Shown: one piece after another, positions 23,887 to 36,155 of the stretch | Layout of the letters: each line of letters begins with the position of its first letter | How positions within the stretch are numbered: position 1 is the first letter of the stretch | NCBI GenBank assembly: GCA_010094025.1 | Contig: ML991798.1 | Coordinates: 124,001-188,000 of the forward strand | Direction of reading: 5' to 3' | DNA: 64,000 nt | Source of the DNA: Viridothelium virens | Lineage: Eukaryota; Ascomycota; Dothideomycetes; Trypetheliales; Trypetheliaceae | Made by a program: the position numbers and the translations under genes | Notes under the pieces: generated by a model | The model's database searches: none | Seen by the model: only the letters and a program-made list of their open reading frames with translations | What the model was told of the DNA's origin: nothing

Positions 23887-25933
23887 TCTCTGTTCTAGTA
23901 ATAGTATAAGTGGTTATGAAAAGACCTAAGACTCTTCGAAACGGACGATATACTAGAGCTAAGCAATACACCTCTCGCTAGGCATAGCTTCGGTGGGGAA
24001 ACCGCTTGCATTTATCACTGACTTTGTTAGTGCAATGTACGTAGATAGCTGGGCAAGGCTTATACCGGGAGCCGCATTTCCCAGTGAGCCATGAGAGCTC
24101 TCAAGCCTATAGGGACTGCATGCTCTGCAGCTCTGCCACATTTGCATTTAGCCAGTATTCCGCTTGACTCCGTGCTGCACGCTTATATGTACTCGAAAGC
24201 TATCCAGGAGAATTACTGGCTGCCAAAAACGCCTCTTCAGCACCTCAAGTGTCGCAGTGTCGCTGCAAACGGGTTGGAATGCATATCTTGTAACCATGAC
24301 GAGCCATAGACAGCACACGCACACAGTAGGCAGGGCGTCTCAGAGAAGAGTCCAGGAAGTCCAGAACGAAGAGGAAGCAGACGACACGACTTGCCTTAGG
24401 CAATCGGTGAGGGATCTGGCAACCCAGTTGCCATGCATGGCAGAGCGAGGCGATGACAACGCTGTCGGGCGTCGAGTGTATCTGCAAGGCATTCTCGATA
24501 ACATCGCTGATTATCAAGAGGTCATATCGAGCTTCAGAAGCTGCAGTCGTAGAGACTAAAGCGGTGAGGGAGGTCATCCAATCTCATATGTAGCGTGTGG
24601 TTACACACCCCTGGCACGTATGTCGCTAGGGTACCCAGAATGGGTAGCTTCGAAGGACCCCGGCCCGGTAAAGGGGGCACAAGCATTTCGCACATTGAAG
24701 GACGCAGTACCTACGCTACGGAGCATCCCGCAGCCTACCTATTCCGTGCTTAGAAGCGATGCTAATATGCTCCCAACATGTACGAGTAGAAAGACAACGA
24801 TACTTACATAACCAGAGTTCACCCCATACAACTGTGAACAATGCAATGCAGTACTATCTCTGATATTAGAGATCCTCCACACGAGGATGAAAAAGCTCGT
24901 AGGATAGAGTACCTCAATGCCAAGGAGCACAAGGCGCCCAAGGTTACGAGTTCTGAATCTCCTTTCCTCCAAAAAGGTGCTATGATCGTCCAAAAGCCGT
25001 TTTTCTTGAAGGCAACTGAAATCAAAGGAATCAAATGATAGAGGAGAATCGCTCTTCATCATCATGCATTTTGGATGTGCCAAACGAATCACAGTAAACT
25101 CTACACATGCTGGATGAATCTAGGAAGACATACTCTACCTATTCTACTAGGGAGTCACTGGCCTCCTTTGTTGGGTCTATTGAGGACACAGGTGTCAGGT
25201 TGGTGAAGATGTTTCAAAGCACAGCTCCAGACCGCAGGTCGTAAGAATGTACTCAAGAGCCAAGCAGATAATATGGAAAAAGGAAAGGAAAAAAACAAAA
25301 ACAAAAAGCCAGCCACGCGCTTCTTGGTCCAAGAAGCAAAATTCGCCTCAAGAAAACAAGAACCTTTTTCCGTCACACTACTATTTCCTTTGAGCGCGCT
25401 ATAAAACGGCTGCGATGTGTACCTGTAATTGGTTCTCATACTGAGCAGTTCCTGGCCCATGAACATCTCCATTAGGCTTTTCTGTAAGAGATTTCTTCAA
25501 TTCGGACCATTAGGACCGTGAGTTGATCAAATTCTCCAAACCTGAACTTCGGAACTTACATTGCCCAAGCGATGGTGTATTCTCAGGAACGCTTTATTCC
25601 AGCCATTGACCATGGCTCTGATTACTGCTGCCCCTACGAAGAGTAAGCCTGTAGCTAGCGCTTCGCATAAATGAATATTTTCTATTACCCATGCCATCAT
25701 TTGGCCAAGGCTGACGGATCTCGCTTTCTATGTCAACGGAACATCCCTTAGCCTATCCAATGTAAAGCAGACGAGATCCGCCAACTGATTCGACAGCTTT
25801 AGTAAGGTCTGGAGATTCTATTCAGTTTATGTAGAAAGTACACTATGGTCAAGGCTGCCATCGGAGCTACCATTAAGAATGGTTTGAAAATATTCTGGTG
25901 ACCACAACGTGGACTACAATGTAAGTTCCCGCT
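23887..25933. other. Gene-poor intergenic stretch
   Basis: 2.0 kb upstream of the DUF6594 gene and downstream of the transporter gene. A few open frames of about 100 codons occur on both strands (24245-24577 -, 24739-25092 -, 25155-25472 -), with hydrophobic pieces but no family resemblance and no convincing splice structure. They may be chance frames or relics of decayed genes. Confidence 0.4.
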
Positions 25934-27801
25934 TCAACCGGCAGCGGACAAGTCTAGAGGCGATGTACAAGAGAATGCATTCACCTGCGGGTTCTTGAAA
26001 GCGGTAATCAACCCCTCAATTGCCGCATACATGCCCAGTGCTGATGTTGCTAGCGCACCCCCAGTATAAAGCACGTGCGAGATGTTCATGAGCACGTTGA
26101 ATAAGCCTCCCGAGAAAAATGCTCTAATCCACCGCCGCAAGCCCGTATCCCTCCGGATGACAGTGCCGGTTGTTGGATCAAAGCCATCACCATCACTGCC
26201 CTTCATGGCCTTAAGTTTTAAGTTGTAGCCTAGTGCGAGCATCGGGGGAAACGTGTAAGTGAATTGAATGAGGGTGGCGGCCGAGATGACAGTGACGAAG
26301 CCGATGTAGTCGGGAATGGCGGCGGCAACGACAAACGCGATACTCCAGTAGATGGGTACGAGGGCTATCCAGAGGAATTTGCCGAGCCTGGTAGTCAAGG
26401 GAGGCGCGTTAAGGAGGTCCATCAGCACGTTGTTGTAAAGCACCTTGACACCTGAGGTCCGAATTAGTATTGCTGTGGGTGGAAACATAAGGAGCACGAA
26501 CCAATGTTGCCGTAGAGTCCTGCTGCAATCAAGCCAGATAGTACCGCAAGCATGTTCCCCACGGTCTGCCAGCCATAGACGGATACGCCTTGATAGGACA
26601 CTTGATAAGAGTACTGGCCTTGAAAGTGGTAGACGTAGCAGCCATAGATCATGTACACGGCATAGATGAAAAATTGTGCCCCCCACATGGCCTTGACAAA
26701 ATCGCGTGGTCGTCGCATCTCAGCCATGAACTCGACGAATAATTGAGCTCCACCGTAGGCAAGGACACCAGACATGAGGCCGCTGACAGATCCGACGACA
26801 CTGCTAGGATCAGGCAGACCGTTGTAGTGGACAATGGGAGGGTAGATTCCATTCTCATCTGGAGTGATGCTATCGGGATCGACAGCAGAACCGGCAGATC
26901 CAAGAACAGAGATGGCGAAATTTGGAGGACTATGCGCTATGACGCCCATGGTGATGAATATGACCAATAGATTGAGGAAGACTGCAGCATTCGCAAGCCA
27001 ACCGTAATTTCGAAGGGTTCGGATCTGACCGATTAGGAAGCCGGCAATGACAAACAGAACGACACAAACGGCATAGCAGAGTCGGAATTTGCTAACTTGA
27101 GAAAGCCCTTGTCCATTCTGGATTGTGACTTGACCGAGGATGAGCAAGAGAGCCAGGGCCTGGAGAACGTTGATAATATGGCGCATGACAGGTCCAAAGA
27201 TGCGCAAACCCAAATCACCGTAGTTACGGCACGGGAACTCGTAGGAATCCAGACCCATGAAGCATTTCCAGATGAGATAGCCTGAGTAGCCTGCCATGAA
27301 ACCAAAAACAGTGTAGAGAGCAATGCCGGGTCCCCAACCCAATGTTCCCATGGCGAAACCAACACCATATGGTCCGAGAATGTCTGTTGTAATGAGATAG
27401 AAGCATGCCCCCCAGGTCGCTGAGCGCATAAGCCGCGACGCATTGATCCACTCTTCATCTGAGATTTCCAGCCGGTTGGACTGCTTAGCTATATTGATGC
27501 TCGGAATTTCTGCAGGATCACTCTCGTCGTGGGGTTTATGGGACTGGCGATGGAGGAGAACATCAGTCAAGGTCTTCTTTTCATCTTGAAAATTGTCTTC
27601 GAGTTCGAGCACTCTCGTTTTCTGAGCGTAATAGTAATACTCTTCAAAATAGACATCCGAATCGTGTAGCTTTCGGTCTTGTGGTCTGATAAATGTGCTT
27701 GTATGGACGACTTCTTCGCCTTTGGGCGGAGTTAGATGATCCGGGACCTCAGTGGGCGGATGGTCACGGGCGGACTCGTATTCGGTTTTACCCGGATCCA
27801 T
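25934..27801 (-). CDS. Amino-acid transporter, Aa_trans family
   Basis: Exons 27801-26502 and 26451-25934 give 605 aa; the 50-nt intron contains ATACTAATTC before CTCAG. The start is the ATG opening MDPGKTEYESARD. A long hydrophilic N-terminus of about 150 residues precedes roughly eleven hydrophobic segments. The first conserved block is ATWGACFYLITTDILGPYGV, then GFMAGYSGYLIWKCFMGLDS and later GVSVYGWQTVGNMLAVLSGL. This layout fits fungal members of the amino acid/auxin permease superfamily (PF01490; MTR-like neutral amino-acid permeases and AVT vacuolar carriers). The C-terminus NPQVNAFSC is family-like, so I did not add a terminal intron despite a GT donor there. Substrate and membrane (plasma versus vacuole) cannot be told. 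Confidence 0.88.
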
Positions 27802-28947
27802 ATTGATGGTGAACCCTAGTAAAGTCCTTGGCAACGGCTCGAGGGTCCAGAGTCCAGAGGTATAGTCGAGAAGATGAGGGCTGGCGACGGGCTGCCTTGG
27901 CGGTTTTGTATGACGGTACGGCCGAAGACGACGAGGAAGCTGAAGTCCTCGTGCTTCTCCTGCAGCCTCCAGTTGCTTTCCGCGCCTTCTTGGCGATCCT
28001 GCGCCGGCATGATGATTGCGACCCTATCAGTACAGGGATGCTTTAGTGGCAAAATGGAACAACCACTCTGGATACAACCCTACCGTCCCTCTCACTGGTC
28101 AATCTTTCATTTGTGGTAGAAAGAGCCTTCCTGCCGGTCAGTGAGATTTTAGCTTTGAATCTACGTTAAACGTGACTTGGCTGGAACGTCCATCGCATTA
28201 TTGCACACGGCCGGCAAGACTCATCCCAACGTTTATCTGAAATAGGCAGGTTGATATGGAATAACGATGGGGGCTCATCACGGACCATTCGTTTTTCGGG
28301 GAGAAGACGGGTTCGTCTTACCGAAAGTTGAGACTGATTGGCTGGACTATCGACGGGAGATCCTGCAATGGGGCTAGCTACATGAGTGGCTGCGGTTGCA
28401 TTGATGCGTCGGTGCGTCCATACGGAGTATTACACGAGACGCCACCACCGCACGCTCGAAGGCGACCCGCGCGCCGGTGCGTATCTTAGCTAAGCTAATT
28501 CCGCCCGCACTGTACAATTTACATCAATTTTCTGCGTCCGATGTCTACCTAGCTACGACATCCTTTCACAAACGAGAATAACCGCTGCCGAAGGAGAAAA
28601 TTCGGAGGATTGTGGAGCAATAAGTTCGGATTCGCGGAGACCCTTGTGCAAATCCCTCAAATATATGCAGGTCTTAGAGGCTCCATTAGAGCACGCAAGT
28701 CGTAGACATTAGAGGCAGGAAGTTGGCATGCACATCAGCACCATTTCCAACGTCAGTCTCGTCATCGTAGAGATCCATGAGAAAGATTATCTGAGACGGG
28801 CGTGGTGGACAGCCGTAGAATTTTATGTAGCAGTGTTCTGTAGGTAATACAAAGTTTCCATCCCGTTGGTCCCCTTCGGTCCCTTGTGGTCGTCTCCGAT
28901 TCCCTCACTCTGCACAACCCAGCACCAAGCTTAAAATCTATTCAGCT
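27802..28947. other. Intergenic, no supported gene
   Basis: 1.15 kb carrying the promoter of the amino-acid transporter and the 3' flank of the SF3B1 gene. One TACGGAGTA copy is at 28421. Nothing else recognised. Confidence 0.5.
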
Positions 28948-31900
28948 TCAAATCACAATGGCCAATTCATCCCGAGCTAGGCCTTCCTCCTTAATGATTG
29001 GATAGTAAGGAACCATCGCATCCGCCTGTTGGACATAGGCCATGTTGTAAACCCGCCAATACGGATGACGCACCTTCCTTGCGCTATGGAAAAGACCGTG
29101 CCAGATGTACCCCATGAGCTTGCCCGGTCCAATAGCTAAGCGAATCGCATCTATAGCTTCGATGACTCGATCGATGACGTGCGGTGAGGTTTCGTAGATG
29201 TTCGGTAACAGGAGATTCAAGAGGTGCTCCATCGCATCTTCGCATCCCAACCCGACGACGCCAAGGGCAATATGCTTAACAACAGAAGCTGATGTCTGTC
29301 GATGGACTTGGTCTCGATCGGTTAAACCATCTGAAAGTAAGTCAATGCAGGCGAAGGCGTAGTCTTTCGCCATCTCGCCAATGTATTCGAAGAGAAAGCT
29401 CAAGCTCTTGAGGACTCCATTTCTAACGTTCAGATCTTGCTGCCTATACTCATTCATGACAGCTGGCAGTACTGTGAAAGGAGCACAGGACTCGGCGACA
29501 ATCCCGATCGCAACCGCTGTACAGACCCGAGATTGACGTTCCTGGACCCGGAGATTGTTGAGAAGGGTGGCGAGTACATCGGAGGGCCCGATTGCTTTTG
29601 CAATGTACCCAAATGTGTTATTGGCAGCACGACGAATGCCCTTCTTGTGCGCTTTGAGTAGATCCAGAAGCTCAAAGACAATACGCATCCATTCTCTTGC
29701 ATTGACGGATTCCGGCCCGCGGTCGGCTGCACGTCCCAATAAGTCTACCGCGTTCTCCTGCACTTTCTCATGTCTGTTCCGAAGAATAGGTGTAATGCGG
29801 GGTATCAGGTCTTTGAGAGGCGGTTGCATCGAGCCGACACCCACAACGGTGACAATGCTACGGAGTGCACCAAGGATTGATCCCAAGACTTCCGGATATT
29901 CTTCGCCAAGATATTCGTATAGAGCCGTGCTCAGCTTTCCCAGGATGGCATCTTCATTACATTGCTTCAAGACAGGAGCAATGCGAGATATAAGATCCGC
30001 AGCCTGTTGACGAACGGTAGGAGATTTGTTGTTCAGCCTCCAGAGGATCGCTGAGCTCACTTGCATAAGGTAAGGATGACAACGAACGCCAAGGGCATTG
30101 ACAATTGTGGCAAAGCTGTTCAAGAGGATGGCATCCTCCACTGCCTGTTCAGCAAACGCAAACAGCATGCCGTCAATCAGCCGCTCTTCCAGGCGGGCAT
30201 CGATATCGGCAGCGCCTTGACTTGCAATGACCTTCTCCAGTGTTTCTGCCGTCATTTTGCGGTACGCCTCGCTCTCATCCTTCAGGTGAGACACGATGCG
30301 CTCCGTCACTTCTCCCGCACCAACCTTTTGCGCAATGTCGACAGAGGTGTCCACGACCGAGCGATAATTACGTTTGTCAAGTGCCATTCTGCGGTTCCAG
30401 AAGCACTTGAAAAACTCGGGAAGGACTCGCTCCTTGAGGAAAGTCGCCGTGACTCCGTTGGTATTTGCACACTGAGAAAGCACCTTCAAAACGACTTTCT
30501 TCATCTCCTCGTCGGGCGAAGCTGCTTCCCTCAATACAATGCTAATAATCTGTGTGCAATAGTAGTTGGCGTATTCTTCGTCCATCAAAGGAATGATGTA
30601 TCCTACGGCCTTTAGGAAACCAGCGAGGCCTTTTCCGCGCTGCTTTCGAGCTCCAGTCCAGAGAGGATTAAGAATGTCGTCAAAGGATTCGATACCGTAA
30701 GGATTCGCAGCTTCAGCAAGAGCGGCGATCGCCAAGCTTGTCACTGTGCGAACCTTTTGCTGCTCGTCATTGAGACAGTCTGAGATGCATTCTACTAATG
30801 CGCGCAGATGTGGAAGAATTGCACATCCCATCAGAATTGGAATTTGCTGGATGACCTTAACCCCAGTGTGCCTAGCATGCCAAGATTTTTTGCTGCGGCA
30901 AACAGCCTTGAGGAAGGGTAGTAGAGCTGGAATTCCTAAAGCAGATGCCACCACAGCTAGAGCTCTAGCCGTGGTGTTTCGGACGTATTCGTCGCTTGAG
31001 TCGATCTCACTACGAATTGCCGCGAGCATGGTTGCAAGGCCAACTGCTCGTGATAGTGAGGCGATAATCTATGTACAAATTAGCCTGAGCTCAACTTTTG
31101 TGGGTGCGCGATGAAAGATTGAAAGCCATGAAGATGAATGAAGGAGATATAATAGAACGTACCTCACGCCCTTCGACTCGCTCGTAAAAGTCCGAACTAA
31201 TAAGCATGGGTTCAATGACCACAAGCAGGCGCTTTGCCCAAGGCCTGCACAGGGCGTCGAGTTTGAAGAGGCAGCGATCGACCACTTTGGTCAAAAGATG
31301 ACGTTCTTGATCTTCAAGCGTCTTCTCCATGAGTAATGGTAGGATTTGGTTGAATAGAGGTCCAGCACCGAATTGACGTGCGTTGTCCGTAAGTTGACGA
31401 AGAGCTGTCTTCCGCATCGGAGGCGTCCCATTCTTGACTTTGAGGAGAAGCCGCATAATCTTCCGTTCACGTAACTCCTCCATGCTGAGCTCGTTTTCAT
31501 CAGCGCCATCAACAAGTTTGCCGAAATAGCTCATATCCTCCGCCTTAAAGAATTGCAGGTCGCCCACGCCAGGAATCTCGGTGGGCAGTTGCTTGCCTAA
31601 TGACCGAGCACTCTCTGGCTCCTGCATCATGAATCCGCCTCCATATCCTTGCGCGGCTGCTGCCGGAGTGGGAGCCGTGGTAAGCCTACGTGCAGCGGGC
31701 CGAATAGGCTCATAGCCGGGAGGAGGGTCAAGAACGTTATAGCCTTCTGCGCTTCCAGGAAGCATCTGGTCCAATTCTTCGTCGGAAAGTGGTGCGTTGC
31801 GTGAGGAAATATCTGTACCGAAGCCAGTAGTGACGGCCTGTGATGGATGGATTGGGGTGTCCAGGCCTGAATTGACGGCAGGGGTTGCTCCTCCAAGAGT

Positions 31901-32827
31901 TGGTGCTTGATCCCATCTGTTGCGCTTGGAGCCTACTTCTCCGTCAGGCGCGGGCGCTGAGTCCCATCGGCTGCGCTTGGAGTTCACTTCCCCGTCAGGT
32001 GCAGGAGCGGAATCCCATCTTGACCGCTTGGAGGTCGCCTCTTCTTTGACGCCGTCTTCACCTGATCCTTCTGTAGACATGTCCCATCTCTTCTTCCGTT
32101 TACGTCCAACCGCGGCATCGGCCTTTGAATCATCACCATTAAGCGTCGTGTCGGCTGAATCAGCTTTCTTGAGTGTGGCCTCATTCTCCACGACACCGTC
32201 TTCGCCATTGGCTTTTTTCTCGGCAATGAGTTTAAGGACGCGCTGCTCTTCCTTGTCAAGCTCCGATTCAGCCAGAACTTCTCGGTACGTCTTTCCATCG
32301 GCTTGTCCATTTGTCTGACCGTCAGCTGCGAAAGGGTCAGCCATGGTTGGAGCAAGACTTCGCTCATATCGTCGCTTTTGATAGTCGCTCTCGCGAGACT
32401 GAATCTGTGCTTGCTTCTCCCGTCCCAAGAGAATGTCCTCTTCCTCGGCACCCCCCCTAGCGAACTCATCCATCTGCGCTTTGGTCGCGGTGTATTGCCC
32501 TACCAGTCTTCGACCACCATCGCCATCCGCATCGGCCATTTCCTCATCTTCATCGGCTACAGCAATAGATGTGTTGTAACCCGCATATTTATCAACACCA
32601 CCACGATCATAGAGATCCGTGTCGAAATTGATGTCGGTGAGGGAGGCCTTGGTGGAGGCGTCAGTTCTCTGATTAGCGGGGTCGAAGGTCTTTGAACCTT
32701 TCTTCCCAGCTGCTAGAGCATTACGCTCCTGCTGGAGCCTCGTGACTTCAGCAAATTCGACTGGAGCAAGATCTGTCAGTTTTGAAGCAGTACGCATCTC
32801 GTGGTGATGTGGCATACCGTCAGACAT
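28948..32827 (-). CDS. HSH155: U2 snRNP splicing factor SF3B subunit 1 (Hsh155)
   Basis: Exons 32827-31163 and 31068-28948 give 1261 aa with a 94-nt phase-0 intron. The start [17 protein letters not shown] was chosen over upstream open frame because the next conserved block ([20 protein letters not shown]) follows at the usual distance. The protein is the HEAT-repeat scaffold of SF3b that holds the branch-site helix in the U2 snRNP. The N-terminal half is disordered and carries four RW motifs (residues 247, 270, 287, 304), three of them in tandem 17-residue units; such motifs bind UHM domains of U2AF-type factors. The C-terminal part is about twenty HEAT repeats ([20 protein letters not shown] to the end, [20 protein letters not shown]). 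Length agrees with the family (human 1304). Confidence 0.96.
31889..32032 (-). repeat. Three tandem 17-residue RWD repeats inside SF3B1
   Basis: Units start [34 protein letters not shown] and [14 protein letters not shown] (residues about 266-313). The first two differ by one residue, indicating recent duplication or conversion, although their DNA has diverged at several wobble positions. Confidence 0.85.
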
Positions 32828-33582
32828 CTTCGAGCAGAGAGAGTGCAGTGCAAAGAGACTGAGGTGACGCCACTCAGTCTGAGCGGTTGATAGGTGGGAG
32901 AGAGCAGATAGCCCGCTCTCTATCGACTGTGGACTATGGAGCAAGATCTCTGTTCACAAGAAGCGCGACCAGCGCCTGTTGGAAGGAGATTTGTCACTGT
33001 GAGGCAAAGTGCAGACTAAGGTTCTACCCGCATAGGCCAAGGCTAAGTCGGGTGATGACCCGTGCGCTGGTCACGTGCAGTTCTGCCTTCTGGCTGTCAC
33101 ACTCGACTGTGCTTGCCTACTCCGTACTGGAAGCTAACAGCTAACCGAGGATTCATTACCAATTGCGAAACACTGGAAAGAATGAATACCGGTTTCCATC
33201 TCTACTCCAGCCATTCTCGGGGATGAGCCGTGCTGGGAGATTCCTCTCTTGTGTTGGCATCGGCCCTCTTGAAATTGTGCCACTAATCGAGGCATCCTTC
33301 GCTAGGAAGGCGCCGGTCAGGGTTGTAGATTCCGCCTCCTCCGTGGACGCCGTGCCGCTGACTATCCAAGTGCTTCCCGATATGAATAAGAAGGGCTCGC
33401 TGCTAGCCCATCGTTGATAATGCTGACGTCCTTTCCAAACTTTTCCCTTTTCACTTTCGACCTTCACTTCGTCGTGAGCAACTGGCAGGTATAGGACAGC
33501 ATTGAAAGTATCCTTCTGTTGGTCTTGACTCCTTCCTTTCATATTTCACACCGCTACACTGCCGTTGGACGCAAACTGTAGA
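32828..33582. promoter_or_regulatory. Divergent promoter region, SF3B1 / P450
   Basis: 755 bp between the SF3B1 start (-) and the P450 start (+). One TACTCCGTA copy is at 33118. A 128-codon minus-strand frame (33156-33542) shows no family resemblance and is left out. Confidence 0.45.
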
Positions 33583-35597
33583 ATGGACTGGTATTCTATA
33601 CTTATACGAATACTTCTCTCGGTTTCCTGTTTCGTAGCGTCCCTTGCCTTGTATAGGTCATTGCTCCATCCTTTGGCCAAGGTCCCTGGTCCACGTACAG
33701 CCGGCATAACTCAATTCTGGTTGGCAATTAAAGTTAGCAACGGCAAGGTCCACCGTACTCAGGAGCATCTCCATCGAAAGTACGGGCCAGTCGTTCGCGT
33801 TGCACCAAACGAAGTCAGCTTGAGTTCCGCAGATGCTCTTCGATCGGTTTATGCTGCGGGCAGTGGATTCCTCAAAGGGCCATGGTATCGCGTAGCGAAA
33901 AGCCCGGACACCATCGGCCCAGGCGCAGATTCCCTGGATCTGTTGACTGAAGAGAATATGGACCGATATCGCCTTCAGCGGCGTGCCATAGGACCACTTT
34001 ATTCCATTGCCGGCATCGAAAAACATGAACATCACATCGACCGGACCATCTCCCGTTTCGTGACCAAGGTCAAAAGTCTCAACGATCAATTCATTGACCT
34101 CAGCTACTGGATGTATATATTTGCAGTTGGTACGTTTCCAGTCTCAAAAATTGCACAAGAGGATGCAGTGAGAAATTTCACGAGTCACACTGAGGCCCGA
34201 TGATTGTGCGTGCGGCCTTCCAGGTTGAACAATGCCTATGATTGGACTGTCAAGTAGATCTTCTACTACTTTTCTTCGGGTCCTGTTGAGCTTTTATCAA
34301 TGGTACTTGTGTAAGGTAGCCAGTTTTATTGGACACCGCCTCGAATTGTGGTGGTTGATCGACAACCTCGAATGGCATGGACATCTCCTATCTCATCCTC
34401 TGATATTTGCATCCTCTTTACTGACGTATTGACAACTCCTAGATACGCTGTCCAACATCACATTCTCAGAGGACCAAGGCTACATTGAAGCCGGCAACTC
34501 CGGTAACAACTTTGAGGAATCACACAAGATGTGGCACTTTATGAGTCTTACTGGTATTTTTCCTACTATTGTCATGTTTCTTCAGAACTACGCTCTGTTC
34601 GCTAAAAGATACAATTATCTGCTTACTCCGCTCTTCACCGCTTTTGGGATCAAGTCAAGTAGACCTATGCCAATGTTCGCTGTATGTACTGCCTTTCGTT
34701 TTTCCTCAGACAAACTGTTTAATTGAAGCCACACTGCTTTGTTACACAGTCAAATTGCTAAATATTGAATAGTGGGCTGTAGGCAATTTGCAAAGGCGCC
34801 TTGACCCAGCTTCTAATAGCGAAGACACCAAAGGAGATGCTCTGACATCTGACTTGAACTCCGATCTAATCCAGCTTCACCAAAATAGACCCGAGTTCAA
34901 AACTTCTTACGCCCAAAACATGACTCTGTAGACCTCTCGTAGAGCAGCTCCACGACGTAACTGACAAGGAGCTAGGACCAACTTTGGCGCTGGCACCGAC
35001 ACGATCTCTAGCTCCTTGACCGCTATCCTTCTCTGTTTGGGCTCATCCTCATCCTCGCAGCGCCGTCTCCACGCAGAGCTCGACCATGCCTTGGCCTCCG
35101 GCTCACTCCATTCTCCTTCTACCTACCAAGAAGCATCCAAACTCGAGTATCTCCAGCTCTGCATAAAAGAAGCTATGCGTCTGTACCCTGCTCTCTCCAT
35201 GTCCATGACTCGAGTCCACCCTACCAAGTCGGTGACCATCGACGGGTACCACCTCCCAGCCGGCACCATCGTGGGCATTAATCCCTACGTTATCCATCAG
35301 GAGAAATCCATTTTCGGGGACGATGCCGATGTCTTTGTACCCGAGCGTTGGATTCCAAGTTCGAAGCGTTCGGTGGAGGAGATCAAGAATATGGAGCGGA
35401 ATATGACTACTTGGGGTTGTCCACCGAGAACGTGCCCAGGCCAGAGCCTAGCGATGATAGTGATGAGCAAGTTTCTGACAGAGATTCTTGCAAAGTTCGA
35501 GGTGGACGTAAGTGTGGATGATCGTACAGTTTCGAGGGCCTATTTTGCGATCCAGATGACGGGTATCAAGATCCGTTTCAACGAGAGGAGAGGATGA
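33583..35597 (+). CDS. Cytochrome P450 monooxygenase
   Basis: Exons 33583-34129, 34443-34681, 34773-34927 and 34976-35597 give 520 aa in frame. The introns are 313, 91 and 48 nt. An N-terminal membrane anchor (ILIRILLSVSCFVASLALYR) is followed by a proline hinge (LAKVPGPRTAG). The I-helix oxygen-binding motif AGTDT is at residues 319-323, the K-helix ExxR (EAMR) at 379-382 and PERW at 436-439. The haem ligand is Cys467 in TTWGCPPRTCPGQ. That haem loop departs from the FxxGxRxCxG pattern: Trp replaces Phe and Pro replaces the conserved Gly. Overall it resembles the pisatin-demethylase-like group of fungal P450s. The substrate is unknown, and neighbours give no hint of a biosynthetic cluster. 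The 48-nt last intron is needed to avoid stops; it ends CTGACAAGGAGCTAG. Confidence 0.85.
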
Positions 35598-36155
35598 GAG
35601 GGGAGGAAAGGCGTCAGCTCCTACAGCAACTGTGAGCCACATTCTCTTTGATACTTGAGTAAGGTCTGTTCGAAATTTTGAACACAGACATCTATTCGAA
35701 ATCAATCAAGCGTTCCGTTGTTCCCATTTCTGCGAAATGTCTTACGATTGGTTACAGGAAATGGGAGCCCGATCCCACCAATATGGCCATACTCTGCATC
35801 AGAGTTTCGCTTAGACATGTACATTTTTAGACATTAGCATCTTTTTTCACCCTACCTCGTCGCGGAAACAATTGCTCGATGTTTATCTTGTATCGCCTCA
35901 GATTGTTCGTTAAGTCCGCATTACATATAGTACGAATTTTGAGCGCGGAGAGCAAGAAAGAAATGTAATTGTTGCTATGAACAAGACTTGTCAAGGTTAA
36001 CTGAAGAACCAAGAATATCCACAAGAAAAGAAGAAAAGTCTTCCAGGTGCCCCAAGTCTCGAGTAATCCACAACGCGCCGATAAATGCCGGATACCATAT
36101 CTAAAAACCAGTGACCCGTGTACACCATTTTTCATAACGTTGCAGTTAACATGAT
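35598..36155. other. Intergenic between convergent genes
   Basis: 558 bp of 3' flanks for the P450 (+) and GH16 (-) genes. No coding exon recognised. Confidence 0.5.

Noticed and set aside
24245-24577. 110-codon minus-strand frame with hydrophobic pieces
   Set aside because: A longer overlapping frame exists on the opposite strand, no splice sites fit, and no family resemblance; left as possible relic only.
33156-33542. 128-codon minus-strand frame between SF3B1 and the P450
   Set aside because: No family resemblance, no splice support, and it fills the divergent promoter region.
34928-34975. P450 read as a pseudogene because of stops before the I-helix
   Set aside because: A 48-nt GT..AG intron with CTGAC near its end removes the stops and restores exact spacing to the AGTDT motif.
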